A DNA stretch of 64,000 nucleotides, taken from assembly GCF_030552475.1 (NCBI RefSeq), contig NZ_JAUPED010000015.1, positions 1 through 64,000 on the forward strand. Direction: 5' to 3'. The translations under genes were made by a program, and so were the position numbers. The notes under the pieces are model-generated. The model did not search any database, was not told where the DNA came from, and saw only the letters and a list, made by a program, of their open reading frames with translations. Shown here one piece after another: positions 45,226-54,150 of the stretch. Numbering within the stretch: the first letter of the stretch is position 1; the number at the start of each line of letters is the position of its first letter. The DNA comes from Mariniflexile sp. AS56 (GTDB lineage Bacteria; Bacteroidota; Bacteroidia; Flavobacteriales; Flavobacteriaceae).

Positions 45226-47688
45226 TTAAAACTTCATAGTGGTTCTCACGTTGAAAACTCGTGGCGTTAAATAGTTTGGAATGGCATATTGACGCTTTGT
45301 GTACACATCGCGTACCCAAGTGTTAGTAATGGAGTTTTGTACATCAAACATGTTATAGATTTCAAAACCAAATGAAAGTTCTTTAAAAGGTTTTTTCCAA
45401 CCGCTACTGAATTGTTTTTTAGCATCTACAATTACAAATTGCAAACCTAAATCGGCACGTTTGTAGTCTGGTAAACGGTTTTGGTAATCGTAAGGGTCTG
45501 CATAACTTGGCGAGCCTCCAGGTAAACCAGTGTTGTAAACTAAATTCAAGTACAATTTCATATTAGGTACGTTTGGTACATAATCTTGAAATAGGGCAGC
45601 AAATTTTAAACGTTGGTCTGTTGGGCGGGCAATATAGCCTCTGTTATTAATGTTTTCTTCGGTTTTTAAATACCCAAAACTAAACCATGATTCGGTTCCG
45701 GGAACAAATTCACCATTCAATCGTAAATCTAATCCGTAAGCATAGGCTTCAGCATTGTTGTTTGCCGAATAGCGAATACGCACATTTTCTAAAGTATACG
45801 GGTTTACATCTGAAAGTTTCTTGTAATAAGCTTCAGATGTTAGTTTAAAAGGACGTTCCCACATTTTAAAACTATAGTCATTTCCTAAAACCAAGTGAAA
45901 CGATTTTTGGGCTTTTACATCGGGTTGTACCACACCACCAGCATCACGAAGTTCTCTGTAAAAAGGAGGTTGGTAATATAAACCAGCAGCAATCCTGAAA
46001 AGCATATCCTTCTCCCAATTGGGTTTTATAGCGAATTGCGCTCGCGGACTAAATACGGTTTGGTTAGATGTTGTTATATTATCGCCATTTACAGTCCAGT
46101 TGTGAACACGAACACCTGCATTGTACCAAACATCGCTTGTGCCTAAAGTAGCGCGTTTGCTCCATTGTGCATATGCTTGCAATCTATTAATTTGTGTGTA
46201 ATTGGTAGCACGCACATTTGTAAATGGTTCTAAAGGGCCACTGTAAGGAGTGTAAGGTTGCTCGTTTGCAGGGACTGTTTTTGGCGGTCTAATTGAAAAT
46301 CCAGCAGAATCTATCACTTCCCATTCAATTAAACGGTCGCGAATATCTTCATTGGTATATTTTAAAGACCATTCAAAACGGTTGTCGTTTACATTGAAAT
46401 CACCTTTATGTTCAATATTCGTAATTAAGGCATCTAAATCGTTTCGACCATGATTCAGTTGCGCTCCAACACCTCGGCTAAATTCAACTTCACCTAAACT
46501 TTCATCACCTATATTGGAGTTTACTTCACCTAAGCGGTATTGTGCTAAAATATCAAAATACTCTTCTTCAGTAGTGTTGTATCTCGAAGCAATCAGTTTT
46601 AAAGTTAAATCGTCATTGGCAAAGTAAGTTCCTTTAAAAGCTCCAAAATAAGTTTGGTAACGATCTTTTTCTTGTCCTTCATAAAATACTAAAAGGGCAA
46701 TAGGGTCGGTAAGGGTCCCGAAATTGGTTTGTCTTGTTTGTGGCTGGTAATCATATTTATTAATAGCCGCATTACCTAAAAAGCTTAAATGAAATTTACT
46801 TGTAAACTTATAAGTGAAATAGGCTTGTGCATCTGCAAACGATGGTTTAAAATTAGTTTCAGTTTCTTTAGCATCTACCAATAAACTATTATCACGATAA
46901 CGAAGACCAACAATACCAGAGAATTTAGAATCTTTACTTATATTTTCAATTGAAAAACTACCGCCCAATAAACTTAAATCGGCATTAACTTCAAATTGAT
47001 AAGGATTTTTATAGGTGATATCTAACACAGAAGAAAGTTTATCGCCATATTTAGCTTGGAAACCACCTGCTGAAAAATCGACATTCTGTACCATATCGGT
47101 ATTTACAAAACTTAAACCTTCTTGTTGGCCAGAGCGTACTAAAAAGGGTCTGTACACTTCAATATCGTTTACATACACTAAGTTTTCGTCGTAATTACCG
47201 CCACGTACCGAGTATTGTGTACTTAATTCGTTGTTGTTACTAACTCCAGGAAGTGTTAATAGTAAGTTTTCTACACCGGCATTGGCTCCGGGTATTTTAC
47301 GAATGGTTTCGGGCTTTAGGGTAATGATACCTTCTACATCGCGCTGGCGTTTATTGGTTACAATAACCGCGGCTATTTGTTCTAAGGAAGTGCTCATTAC
47401 CGGATTAAATTCATAATCCTCTCCATTTTTTAAATTGAAAACACTCACTATCTTTTTATGAGATAGGTGGGTAAATTCAATAGAAACATCTTTATTGGCT
47501 GGAATTTCTAACAGATAAAATCCATTAATATTTGTAACGGTGCCTTTGGCGTTGCTTTTAATATTTACGTTTACAATAGGAGTGTTGTTTTCATCTAAAA
47601 TAACACCTTTTATGGTTGCTGTTTGCGAATAACCAACAAGAATAATAGAAAAAAAGACTAGGGTAAGGGCGTAAAGTTTTGTTTTCAA
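45226..47688 (-). CDS. TonB-dependent outer membrane receptor
   Basis: An 820-residue receptor. A signal peptide (ILVGYSQ) comes first. Residues about 23-110 form a carboxypeptidase regulatory-like domain (ATIKGVILDENNTPIVNVNI, GTVTNINGFYLLEIP). The plug follows (IPGANAGVENLLLTLPGVS; YSVRGGNYDENLVYVNDIEVYRP), then the 22-strand barrel ending with an F (FNVRTTMKF). No SusD-like partner follows, so it is not an obvious glycan PUL. The substrate is unknown. It is 17 bases downstream of the M23 peptidase gene, probably in the same transcript. Confidence 0.94.
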   Translation of the reverse strand: MKTKLYALTLVFFSIILVGYSQTATIKGVILDENNTPIVNVNIKSNAKGTVTNINGFYLLEIPANKDVSIEFTHLSHKKIVSVFNLKNGEDYEFNPVMSTSLEQIAAVIVTNKRQRDVEGIITLKPETIRKIPGANAGVENLLLTLPGVSNNNELSTQYSVRGGNYDENLVYVNDIEVYRPFLVRSGQQEGLSFVNTDMVQNVDFSAGGFQAKYGDKLSSVLDITYKNPYQFEVNADLSLLGGSFSIENISKDSKFSGIVGLRYRDNSLLVDAKETETNFKPSFADAQAYFTYKFTSKFHLSFLGNAAINKYDYQPQTRQTNFGTLTDPIALLVFYEGQEKDRYQTYFGAFKGTYFANDDLTLKLIASRYNTTEEEYFDILAQYRLGEVNSNIGDESLGEVEFSRGVGAQLNHGRNDLDALITNIEHKGDFNVNDNRFEWSLKYTNEDIRDRLIEWEVIDSAGFSIRPPKTVPANEQPYTPYSGPLEPFTNVRATNYTQINRLQAYAQWSKRATLGTSDVWYNAGVRVHNWTVNGDNITTSNQTVFSPRAQFAIKPNWEKDMLFRIAAGLYYQPPFYRELRDAGGVVQPDVKAQKSFHLVLGNDYSFKMWERPFKLTSEAYYKKLSDVNPYTLENVRIRYSANNNAEAYAYGLDLRLNGEFVPGTESWFSFGYLKTEENINNRGYIARPTDQRLKFAALFQDYVPNVPNMKLYLNLVYNTGLPGGSPSYADPYDYQNRLPDYKRADLGLQFVIVDAKKQFSSGWKKPFKELSFGFEIYNMFDVQNSITNTWVRDVYTKRQYAIPNYLTPRVFNVRTTMKF

Positions 47689-47705
47689 AAGGCTGTGGTT
47701 AGGTG

Positions 47706-49391
47706 TTATTTCCTGAAAAATGTTGCTTCAAAAGTAGCACTATTTCCAACATTATCGGTTACTATTAGTTTAAAATCATTCTTAGTGTCGGTCACTGTAC
47801 TGTCATTAAAATCATAAGTAAGTGTGTTGTTTTTGTACTCGTATTCCATTAAAATCCATTTGCCATTAATGGTGGCACGGTAATTTGAAATTCCAGAAAG
47901 GTTATCACTTATTCTCACTTTTAAAAACCTGTAATCGCTTAACCATTGGCCCTCTTTAAAATTTATAGGAGAAATAGAAGGTCGTGTTGTATCGGAAGCA
48001 AGCCCGTAGGAGCCCAGTGTTTTGGTGCTCGTTGTTAATATGTTTCCTTCTCTTTTTGTTGTGGAGTACGACGGGTATTTTCTAGAGCCAACTAATCGTG
48101 CTATAAACAATTGGTCTTTGTCTGCATCCTTATAATTACTAATGTCGTAGTTTATAGTGAAGTTTTTACGAGTAGGCATAACGTCTTGGTGCAGGGTTAG
48201 GGTGTCGTTGCTTACATCAAAATTCATATAGAAATCTTCATAAAAAGTGTTCGGGTAAAAATCAACAGACACATTACCCGATTTCAAATTGGTAGCTTGA
48301 TTGGCTGTAATATAATAAGGTGTTGTCTTTTCAACTTTAGGGTTTGAAACGTTTGATTTTTTCCCTTTAATATTAATGGTTACAAAAGTTTCATTGTTTT
48401 TAAAGTCGGATACACGAATTTTATAAACAGTGGCAGTACTATCTTTCACTTCTAAAATACCATCATTTACAGTGGGTTTTAAAATACTTAGCGGATTATT
48501 CTTTTTATAAAGGCGTTGAATACGCTGTCTACTATTTATATAATGTTCATAATCAATAAACTGATTGATGCACGACGATTCATCAAAAGAAAATATGCTA
48601 AAATCGACTTCAAAGTTTTGGTTTCCATTTACAAACGTTTGAATGTTGTAAACGCCGTTAGAGTTGGCTGCCAAATCTTGTCTGTCTGTAGTTTCAACAC
48701 CAAAACCAATGGCGCCAAAGGCTTCAATACTTTCAGTTGTATACTCACCGTTTTTTAAAGGAATAAGTCTTAGCTTTTGTTTGGAGCTCGATTTGTTTAC
48801 AGAACCGTTTTCATCCAAAGCATAGGCATACACAGCGCTTACTATAGGGCGTGAATTGTCTTTAATATCAATACCAAAAAGCATGGGGTTTATAGGGCGT
48901 TCTTCTTTATCGCGAATTTCAAAATGTAAATGTGGGCCACCAGAGCCACCAGTATTTCCGCTATAGGCTACCAAGCTTCCCTTTGTTACGGGCAAGGTCT
49001 CTACACTAGGGAATAGTTCAATTTCATACGATTCTGCTTCGTATTGCTGCTTTTTAATATAAGCATCTATCTCGGGTGAAAAATTTTGTAAGTGCCCATA
49101 AACAGTGGTATAACCATTTGGGTGTGTTATGTACAAGGCTTTTCCGTAGCCGAAATGTGATAATTTTATTCGGCTAACAAAACCATCTGCGCAAGAAATT
49201 ACTTTTAAGCCTTCACGTTGCTGGGTTTTTATGTCTAAGCCAGAATGAAAGTGGTTAGAACGAAGTTCGGCAAAAGTTCCAGATAATATGAGTGGAATTT
49301 CTAGCGGTGATGCAAAATAATCTTGTGGATAATTATTTTGAGCGTTGATTAATGTTGAGGAAACCAAAAGGAAATAAAGGATGAATCGCAT
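47706..49391 (-). CDS. M23 family metallopeptidase
   Basis: A 561-residue exported protein with signal peptide MRFILYFLLVSSTLINAQ. The N-terminal M23 domain carries the zinc ligands in HFHSGLDIKT (H49, D53) and PHLHFEIRD (H156), plus the family's YGHL. This is a LytM-like peptidoglycan endopeptidase fold, and the key ligands look intact. The remaining ~380 residues are beta-rich (Ig-like) and of unknown role. It is likely periplasmic or outer-membrane associated, acting on cell wall crosslinks. It precedes the TonB receptor gene. Confidence 0.93.
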   Translation of the reverse strand: MRFILYFLLVSSTLINAQNNYPQDYFASPLEIPLILSGTFAELRSNHFHSGLDIKTQQREGLKVISCADGFVSRIKLSHFGYGKALYITHPNGYTTVYGHLQNFSPEIDAYIKKQQYEAESYEIELFPSVETLPVTKGSLVAYSGNTGGSGGPHLHFEIRDKEERPINPMLFGIDIKDNSRPIVSAVYAYALDENGSVNKSSSKQKLRLIPLKNGEYTTESIEAFGAIGFGVETTDRQDLAANSNGVYNIQTFVNGNQNFEVDFSIFSFDESSCINQFIDYEHYINSRQRIQRLYKKNNPLSILKPTVNDGILEVKDSTATVYKIRVSDFKNNETFVTINIKGKKSNVSNPKVEKTTPYYITANQATNLKSGNVSVDFYPNTFYEDFYMNFDVSNDTLTLHQDVMPTRKNFTINYDISNYKDADKDQLFIARLVGSRKYPSYSTTKREGNILTTSTKTLGSYGLASDTTRPSISPINFKEGQWLSDYRFLKVRISDNLSGISNYRATINGKWILMEYEYKNNTLTYDFNDSTVTDTKNDFKLIVTDNVGNSATFEATFFRK

Positions 49392-49513
49392 ATGTAAGTA
49401 GTTGCTGCTAAATTATTAATTAGTTATGAATGTGCAAAAGAATAAAACAAAAATTGAGCCATGGTATTGAATATGAGTGTAAACGAATTTTTTGAAATTT
49501 TATTAAAAAACAA

Positions 49514-49544
49514 TTGTAATTTATAAGCAGGTATGTTAACTTTG
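49514..49544 (+). promoter_or_regulatory. Promoter of the ZapB-like/zapA operon
   Basis: TTG at 49514-49516 is followed after 20 bases by TAACTTTG at 49537-49544, which matches the Bacteroidota consensus at both elements. It lies 24 bases before the ATG of the ZapB-like gene. Confidence 0.7.
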
Positions 49545-49568
49545 TGAGATAAGTATTGAAATTTGTAA

Positions 49569-49859
49569 ATGAGTAATATTGAAGATATTGTAGATTCTTT
49601 AGAAAACAAAATTAGCAAGGTATTACACAAACTAGAGCTTTTGAAGCTTGCGAACTTGAAACTGAATGAAGAATTAGAAGTTTCAAAGCAAGAAATTCAA
49701 AACCAAAAATTGTACATTGCAAGTTGGGAAGAGAAGTATGAAGCGCTAAAAATGGCAAATACAATACTTGGTAGTGACGAAAATAAAAGAGAAACTAAGC
49801 TTAAAATAAACGCATTAATTAGAGATATTGATCATTGTATTGCTCAACTATCTGATTAA
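49569..49859 (+). CDS. ZapB-like small coiled-coil protein
   Basis: A 96-residue protein that is almost entirely coiled coil (IVDSLENKISKVLHKLELLK, LNEELEVSKQEIQNQKLYIA, IRDIDHCIAQLSD). It precedes zapA by 15 bases. In other bacteria ZapB is a coiled-coil partner of the Z-ring via ZapA, so I infer a cell-division role by position and shape. Sequence similarity to E. coli ZapB is not obvious, so the name is tentative. Confidence 0.85.
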   Translation: MSNIEDIVDSLENKISKVLHKLELLKLANLKLNEELEVSKQEIQNQKLYIASWEEKYEALKMANTILGSDENKRETKLKINALIRDIDHCIAQLSD

Positions 49860-49874
49860 GCAACATCATATTTA

Positions 49875-50168
49875 ATGTCAGAAAAGCTTAAAATAAAGTT
49901 ATCTATAGCTAATAGAGTGTATCCTTTAACTATTGATGCCAGTCAAGAAGAAGGCTTGCGTAAAGCGGCTAAGAAAATTGACGAGATGATTAAGCAATTT
50001 GAGCAAAGTTATTCGGTTCGAGATAAACAAGATGTGTTGGCCATGTGTGCCTTACAGTTTGCATCTCAAGTAGAACAGAAGTCTATGGATAAAGAGAGTG
50101 TAAGTGAGCATGTTGAAGAAAAACTAAATGCTTTAAACGATTTGTTACAATCTCAATTAGTCTCTTAA
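49875..50168 (+). CDS. zapA: Cell division protein ZapA
   Basis: A 97-residue protein with the ZapA fold pattern: KLKIKLSIANRVYPLTIDASQEEGLRKAAKKIDEMIKQFEQSY, then DKQDVLAMCALQFASQ and a C-terminal coiled coil. ZapA binds FtsZ filaments and bundles them at the division septum. Length fits the family. It follows a coiled-coil gene and precedes a structured RNA and rny, a zapA-6S arrangement similar to zapA-ssrS in proteobacteria. Confidence 0.93.
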   Translation: MSEKLKIKLSIANRVYPLTIDASQEEGLRKAAKKIDEMIKQFEQSYSVRDKQDVLAMCALQFASQVEQKSMDKESVSEHVEEKLNALNDLLQSQLVS

Positions 50169-50189
50169 ACGTTCTTTTAAATAAACTAA

Positions 50190-50364
50190 AAAGTTACTGC
50201 CTGCATTAGTTATTTTTTTTGATAAACTCAACGTTAATTCTTTAAAAAGGGTGAGTTTAAGTTGTAAAAGCAAGCTACCTTGAGTAGATCCTTGATCAGC
50301 TTGTTAGCCCTAAACTTGTTTTTAAGGAGTTTATACAAAACTTTAGACTGGTGTGGGCTTTTTT
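50190..50364 (+). ncRNA. Candidate 6S-type RNA (6S-Flavo-like)
   Basis: The zapA-rny gap contains a long closing helix: 50199-50211 (GCCTGCATTAGTT) pairs with 50346-50358 (GACTGGTGTGGGC) over 13 contiguous pairs, five of them G-U. The helix is followed by T6. Inside are two hairpins, 50224-50230 with 50252-50258 and 50269-50276 with 50298-50305. A long rod closed by a terminator-like end, right after zapA, fits 6S RNA, which binds RNA polymerase; a flavobacterial family named 6S-Flavo is known. The 5' end is estimated. I see no ORF in the gap. Confidence 0.6.
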
Positions 50365-50391
50365 ATATACAATTATTAACTAAACACAAGA

Positions 50392-51966
50392 ATGGATAAC
50401 TCAATTATATTGATTGCTGGGGGTGTATTATTAGGGCTTATAATAGGCTTTATTATAGCAAAAACCTTAGAGAAAAACAATGCTTCTAAACTAGTAAAGG
50501 AAGCTAGAAAGAATGCGACTTTAGTACTTAAAGAAGCGAATAGTGAAGGCGAGTCGATTAAAAAGGATAAAATTCTTCAAGCAAAAGAGAAATTTTTAGA
50601 GCTTAAAGCGGAACACGAAAAGGTTATTTTTTCACGTGATAAAAAAATGGCTGAAGTTGAAAAACGTATTCGTGATAAAGAATCTCAAATATCTAGCGAA
50701 CTTGCTAAAACTAAAAAGCTAGGTGAAAATCTTGAAATTAAAGAGAAAGATTATAATCACAGATTAACAGTGATTGATAAAAAGCAAGAGGAAATAGACA
50801 GATTACACAAAAGCCAAGTACAACAACTTGAAGTTATTTCTAGCCTTTCAGCTGAAGAAGCTAAATCACAATTGGTGGAGTCTTTAAAAGGGGAAGCTAA
50901 AAGTGATGCGATGGCATACATTCAAAGCTCGATGGAAGAAGCCAAATTAACGGCGGAACAAGATGCTAAGAAAATCATTATAAATACGATACAGCGTATT
51001 GGTACAGAAGAAGCGGTTGATAACTGTGTATCTGTATTTAATATTGAATCTGATGATGTTAAAGGTCGTATTATTGGTCGTGAAGGTCGAAATATTCGTG
51101 CCATTGAAGCAGCAACAGGTGTAGAAATTATTGTTGATGATACTCCAGAAGCAATTATTCTATCTTGTTTTGATTCTGTTAGACGTGAAATTGCACGTTT
51201 GTCGTTACATAAATTAGTAACCGATGGTAGAATTCACCCAGCAAGAATTGAAGAAGTTGTAGAGAAAACTAAAAAACAAATTGAACAAGAAATTATAGAA
51301 GTAGGTAAGCGTACTGTTATAGATTTAGGAATTCACAATTTACATCCTGAACTTATTAAAATGGTAGGTAGAATGAAATATCGTTCATCTTACGGACAAA
51401 ACTTATTACAACACTCGCGTGAAGTTGCTAAACTTTGTGGCGTTATGGCTGCTGAGTTAGGGTTGAACCCGAAATTGGCTAAACGTGCAGGTTTATTACA
51501 CGATATAGGTAAGGTGCCAGATGCGGAAGCAGATATGGAAACCCCGCATGCTATTTTAGGTATGCAATGGGCTGAAAAATACGGTGAGAAAGATGAGGTA
51601 TGTAATGCTATTGGAGCCCATCACGACGAGGTAGAAATGAAGTTTTTAATTTCGCCAATTATTCAAGTTTGTGATGCTATTTCAGGGGCACGTCCAGGAG
51701 CACGTCGCCAAGTTTTAGATAGCTACATTCAACGTTTAAAGGATTTGGAAGATATTGCTTTCGGATTTAATGGTGTGAAGAAAGCTTACGCAATTCAAGC
51801 AGGTAGAGAATTACGTGTTATTGTTGAAAGCGAAAAAGTAGACGACCAAAAGGCAGCCGATTTATCATTTAGTATTTCTCAAAAAGTACAAACTGATATG
51901 ACGTATCCAGGTCAAGTTAAAGTAACTGTTATTAGAGAAACTAGAGCCGTAAATATAGCGAAGTAG
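50392..51966 (+). CDS. rny: Ribonuclease Y
   Basis: An endoribonuclease that starts mRNA decay at the membrane. The 524-residue protein has an N-terminal membrane segment ([19 protein letters not shown]), a long charged coiled coil (about 30-200), a KH RNA-binding domain ([27 protein letters not shown]), and an HD domain with [13 protein letters not shown] and [11 protein letters not shown]. All domains are in the usual order and complete. It is preceded by the 6S-like RNA and followed by a bidirectional terminator. Confidence 0.97.
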   Translation: MDNSIILIAGGVLLGLIIGFIIAKTLEKNNASKLVKEARKNATLVLKEANSEGESIKKDKILQAKEKFLELKAEHEKVIFSRDKKMAEVEKRIRDKESQISSELAKTKKLGENLEIKEKDYNHRLTVIDKKQEEIDRLHKSQVQQLEVISSLSAEEAKSQLVESLKGEAKSDAMAYIQSSMEEAKLTAEQDAKKIIINTIQRIGTEEAVDNCVSVFNIESDDVKGRIIGREGRNIRAIEAATGVEIIVDDTPEAIILSCFDSVRREIARLSLHKLVTDGRIHPARIEEVVEKTKKQIEQEIIEVGKRTVIDLGIHNLHPELIKMVGRMKYRSSYGQNLLQHSREVAKLCGVMAAELGLNPKLAKRAGLLHDIGKVPDAEADMETPHAILGMQWAEKYGEKDEVCNAIGAHHDEVEMKFLISPIIQVCDAISGARPGARRQVLDSYIQRLKDLEDIAFGFNGVKKAYAIQAGRELRVIVESEKVDDQKAADLSFSISQKVQTDMTYPGQVKVTVIRETRAVNIAK

Positions 51967-51990
51967 TAAAATCTAATACTATCATATATT

Positions 51991-52016
51991 AAAAATCCAG
52001 CCTAGGCTGGATTTTT
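51991..52016. terminator. Bidirectional terminator between rny and xerD
   Basis: AAAATCCAGC and GCTGGATTTT form a near-perfect palindrome around CTAG, with A- and T-runs at the ends. It lies between the convergent stops of rny and the xerD-like gene. Confidence 0.88.
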
Positions 52017-52038
52017 TAGTTTAGTCTAAAGTTCAAAG

Positions 52039-52935
52039 TTATTTCCTAGGATGATACTTTTCTACAACCTTGGTTAAATGACTTTTATCAAGATGAACAT
52101 AAATTTCGGTAGTGGTAATGCTTTCGTGTCCTAACATAAGTTGTATGGATCTTAAATCGGCATTATTTTGTAATAGATGTGTTGCAAATGAATGCCTGAA
52201 GGTGTGTGGTGAAATGCTTTTTTTAAGCCCTATTTTTTCAGCTAATTGTTTTATAATGGTAAAAACCATGGCGCGTGTAAGTTGTTTGCCTCTTCGGTTT
52301 AAAAACAAGGTGTCTTCAAACCCAGGCTTAACAACCATATGGTTCCGAATTTGACTTCTATAAATATTAATATATTTTTGGGTTATGCCTATAATGGGTA
52401 CAAAGCGTTGTTTATCACCTTTACCGGTTACTTTAATAAAGCCTTCTTCAAAAAATAAATCTGATATTTTAAGATTGGTAAGTTCGCTTACACGCAGTCC
52501 ACAACCGTATAAAGTTTCGAGCATAGACCTGTTGCGTTCTCCTTCGGGTTTACTTAAATCAATAGCGTTAATTAGTTTATCAATTTCTTCTTCCGAAAGA
52601 GTATCAGGTAATTTTCGCCCTATTTTCGGTGATTCTATAAGTTCTAAAGGGTTAGATGTTATATAATCTTCAAATATCAAATAACTAAAAAAACTACGTA
52701 AGCCAGATATTAACCGCGACTGGGAGCGTGCATTTACAGCTTTGGCTGTTTCATAAATAAACTGTTGTATGGTGGCAGATTTTATGGAAATAGGCGATTC
52801 ACTAATGCCATGTTCCTCCAAATAACCCATAAGTTTTTTAACATCAAGACTGTAATTAGCGATGGAGTTTTTGGATAAACCGCGTTCAATTTTCAAATAT
52901 AATTGATAGTCTTTTAATGCGTTTTCCCATTTCAT
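52039..52935 (-). CDS. xerD: Site-specific tyrosine recombinase XerD
   Basis: A 298-residue tyrosine recombinase. The N-terminal SAM-like core-binding domain (about 1-90) precedes the catalytic domain with R148 (LYGCGLRVSELTNL), K172 (VTGKGDKQRFVP), H244 and R247 (ISPHTFRHSFATHLL), H270 (LGHESITTTEIY) and the nucleophile Y279. The R-K-H-R-H-Y set is complete. Length, single copy and core-gene surroundings support the housekeeping chromosome-dimer resolvase rather than an integrase. Distinguishing XerC from XerD needs comparison; many Bacteroidota have XerD-like proteins of this length. Confidence 0.93.
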   Translation of the reverse strand: MKWENALKDYQLYLKIERGLSKNSIANYSLDVKKLMGYLEEHGISESPISIKSATIQQFIYETAKAVNARSQSRLISGLRSFFSYLIFEDYITSNPLELIESPKIGRKLPDTLSEEEIDKLINAIDLSKPEGERNRSMLETLYGCGLRVSELTNLKISDLFFEEGFIKVTGKGDKQRFVPIIGITQKYINIYRSQIRNHMVVKPGFEDTLFLNRRGKQLTRAMVFTIIKQLAEKIGLKKSISPHTFRHSFATHLLQNNADLRSIQLMLGHESITTTEIYVHLDKSHLTKVVEKYHPRK

Positions 52936-53091
52936 AAGTGTAAAAATAGCGGAAATTTTAGAACTTAGTAGAGATATTTGCGGTAACTAAATCTAGAAAC
53001 TTAAATTTTTTATTTTTTATAAATTGAAGGAGCATGTTATTATGAAAAGGGGCAATATTTATATCTTCATCTTTTTATGCTTTTTTTTTAA

Positions 53092-53099
53092 TACTTTTG
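53092..53099 (+). promoter_or_regulatory. Putative -7 element immediately before aroQ
   Basis: TACTTTTG fits TAnnTTTG and ends only 4 bases before the aroQ ATG, so transcription from it would begin at or beside the start codon. No -33 TTG is seen at the right distance, so the call is tentative. Confidence 0.35.
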
Positions 53100-53103
53100 A
53101 GTT

Positions 53104-53520
53104 ATGAAGAAACTTATGATCATCAACGGGCCCAATTTAAATTTATTAGGAAAACGCGAACCAAATATTTATGGTAGTTTAACTTTTACCGAGTTTTTAG
53201 AAGAAGTTCAAGAGAAATACCCAAATGTTCAAATCAATTATTTTCAATCGAATATTGAAGGAGTGCTTATTGATAAATTACATGAAGTTGGTTTTAGTTT
53301 TGATGGCGTTATTTTAAATGCCGGTGCCTATACACACACTTCAATAGGTATTGGTGATGCTGTGAAGGGCATAGAAACACCCGTGGTTGAAGTTCATATT
53401 TCCAATACATTTGGTCGTGAAGAATTTAGACATCAGTCATTTATATCACCTAATGCGAAAGGGGTTATTCTTGGTTTTGGCTTGCAGAGCTATGAGTTGG
53501 CTATTCAAAGTTTTTTTTAG
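53104..53520 (+). CDS. aroQ: 3-dehydroquinate dehydratase, type II
   Basis: The enzyme dehydrates 3-dehydroquinate to 3-dehydroshikimate, two steps before the AroE product. The 138-residue protein has the type II signature MIINGPNLNLLGKREPNIYG, the catalytic tyrosine in that region, NAGAYTHTSIGIGDA, and EVHISNTFGREEFRHQSFISP. Type II enzymes form dodecamers. It is monocistronic, divergent from xerD. Confidence 0.96.
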   Translation: MKKLMIINGPNLNLLGKREPNIYGSLTFTEFLEEVQEKYPNVQINYFQSNIEGVLIDKLHEVGFSFDGVILNAGAYTHTSIGIGDAVKGIETPVVEVHISNTFGREEFRHQSFISPNAKGVILGFGLQSYELAIQSFF

Positions 53521-53621
53521 AGTAAATTTTTTATAATTTATTTGTGAGAATTTTAATAAGAGTGGATTTATATTTGTTTAATTGATCAAAACAGATTTAC
53601 ACTCGGAATAGAATTCAAATC

Positions 53622-54086
53622 ATGAAAATTATAAATGTCATCATATTTATATTGTTTACCATTAGTCTGGTTGCTCAAGAAAATGAACAAGTAGATAGTT
53701 CGGTACATTCAAAAGGAGTTACCGAGGAAAAGGCTTCTCGTTTTGATGAAATTAAGATTAACAGCCATTGGGCTTTCAAACAAGGCATGGAAACAAGAAC
53801 CGGTGGTGATTATGCCGTATTTGAATTTCCATTATTGTTAAAGTATAATATAACTAAAAAAGTAAGTTTTTTAATTGGCCCAAAATTGGATTTTTACACG
53901 AATAGTAAGGGGTTAGAAAGTGCTCCAGCAGTATTTGGAACCATGGGTATTCAATATGATATATCTGAAAGTTTTTTAATCGAAGCGAAGTTTAATTACA
54001 GGTTAACAGGAGATATACCAATAAATACAGACTATTCTTTTGGGTCTAAGAGTGCATTTACCTTAGGTTCAAAATTTAGGTTTTAA
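53622..54086 (+). CDS. Small outer-membrane beta-barrel-like protein
   Basis: A 154-residue exported protein. Signal peptide MKIINVIIFILFTISLVAQ. The mature part has alternating strands (IKINSHWAFKQGME, YAVFEFPLLLKYNIT, VSFLIGPKLDFYTNS, AVFGTMGIQYDIS, FLIEAKFNYRLTG) and ends in ...LGSKFRF, with the terminal phenylalanine typical of outer-membrane barrels. It could be an 8-strand OmpX-like barrel. No function is known. It is monocistronic with a strong terminator. Confidence 0.87.
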   Translation: MKIINVIIFILFTISLVAQENEQVDSSVHSKGVTEEKASRFDEIKINSHWAFKQGMETRTGGDYAVFEFPLLLKYNITKKVSFLIGPKLDFYTNSKGLESAPAVFGTMGIQYDISESFLIEAKFNYRLTGDIPINTDYSFGSKSAFTLGSKFRF

Positions 54087-54090
54087 AATA

Positions 54091-54121
54091 AAAAAAGTTC
54101 CGATTTCTCGGAACTTTTTTT
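54091..54121. terminator. Bidirectional terminator between the beta-barrel gene and lpdA
   Basis: GTTCCGA pairs with TCGGAAC (TTTC loop) between A6 and T7 runs. It serves the plus-strand barrel gene and the minus-strand lpdA, whose stop is 30 bases away. Confidence 0.9.
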
Positions 54122-54150
54122 ATTATCTAGAATTCTAAATATCTTTTTTT

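Noticed and set aside
52039-52935. Integrase of a mobile element
   Set aside because: Length, catalytic set and core-gene neighbours (rny, aroQ) fit XerD; no attachment sites or cargo genes are seen.
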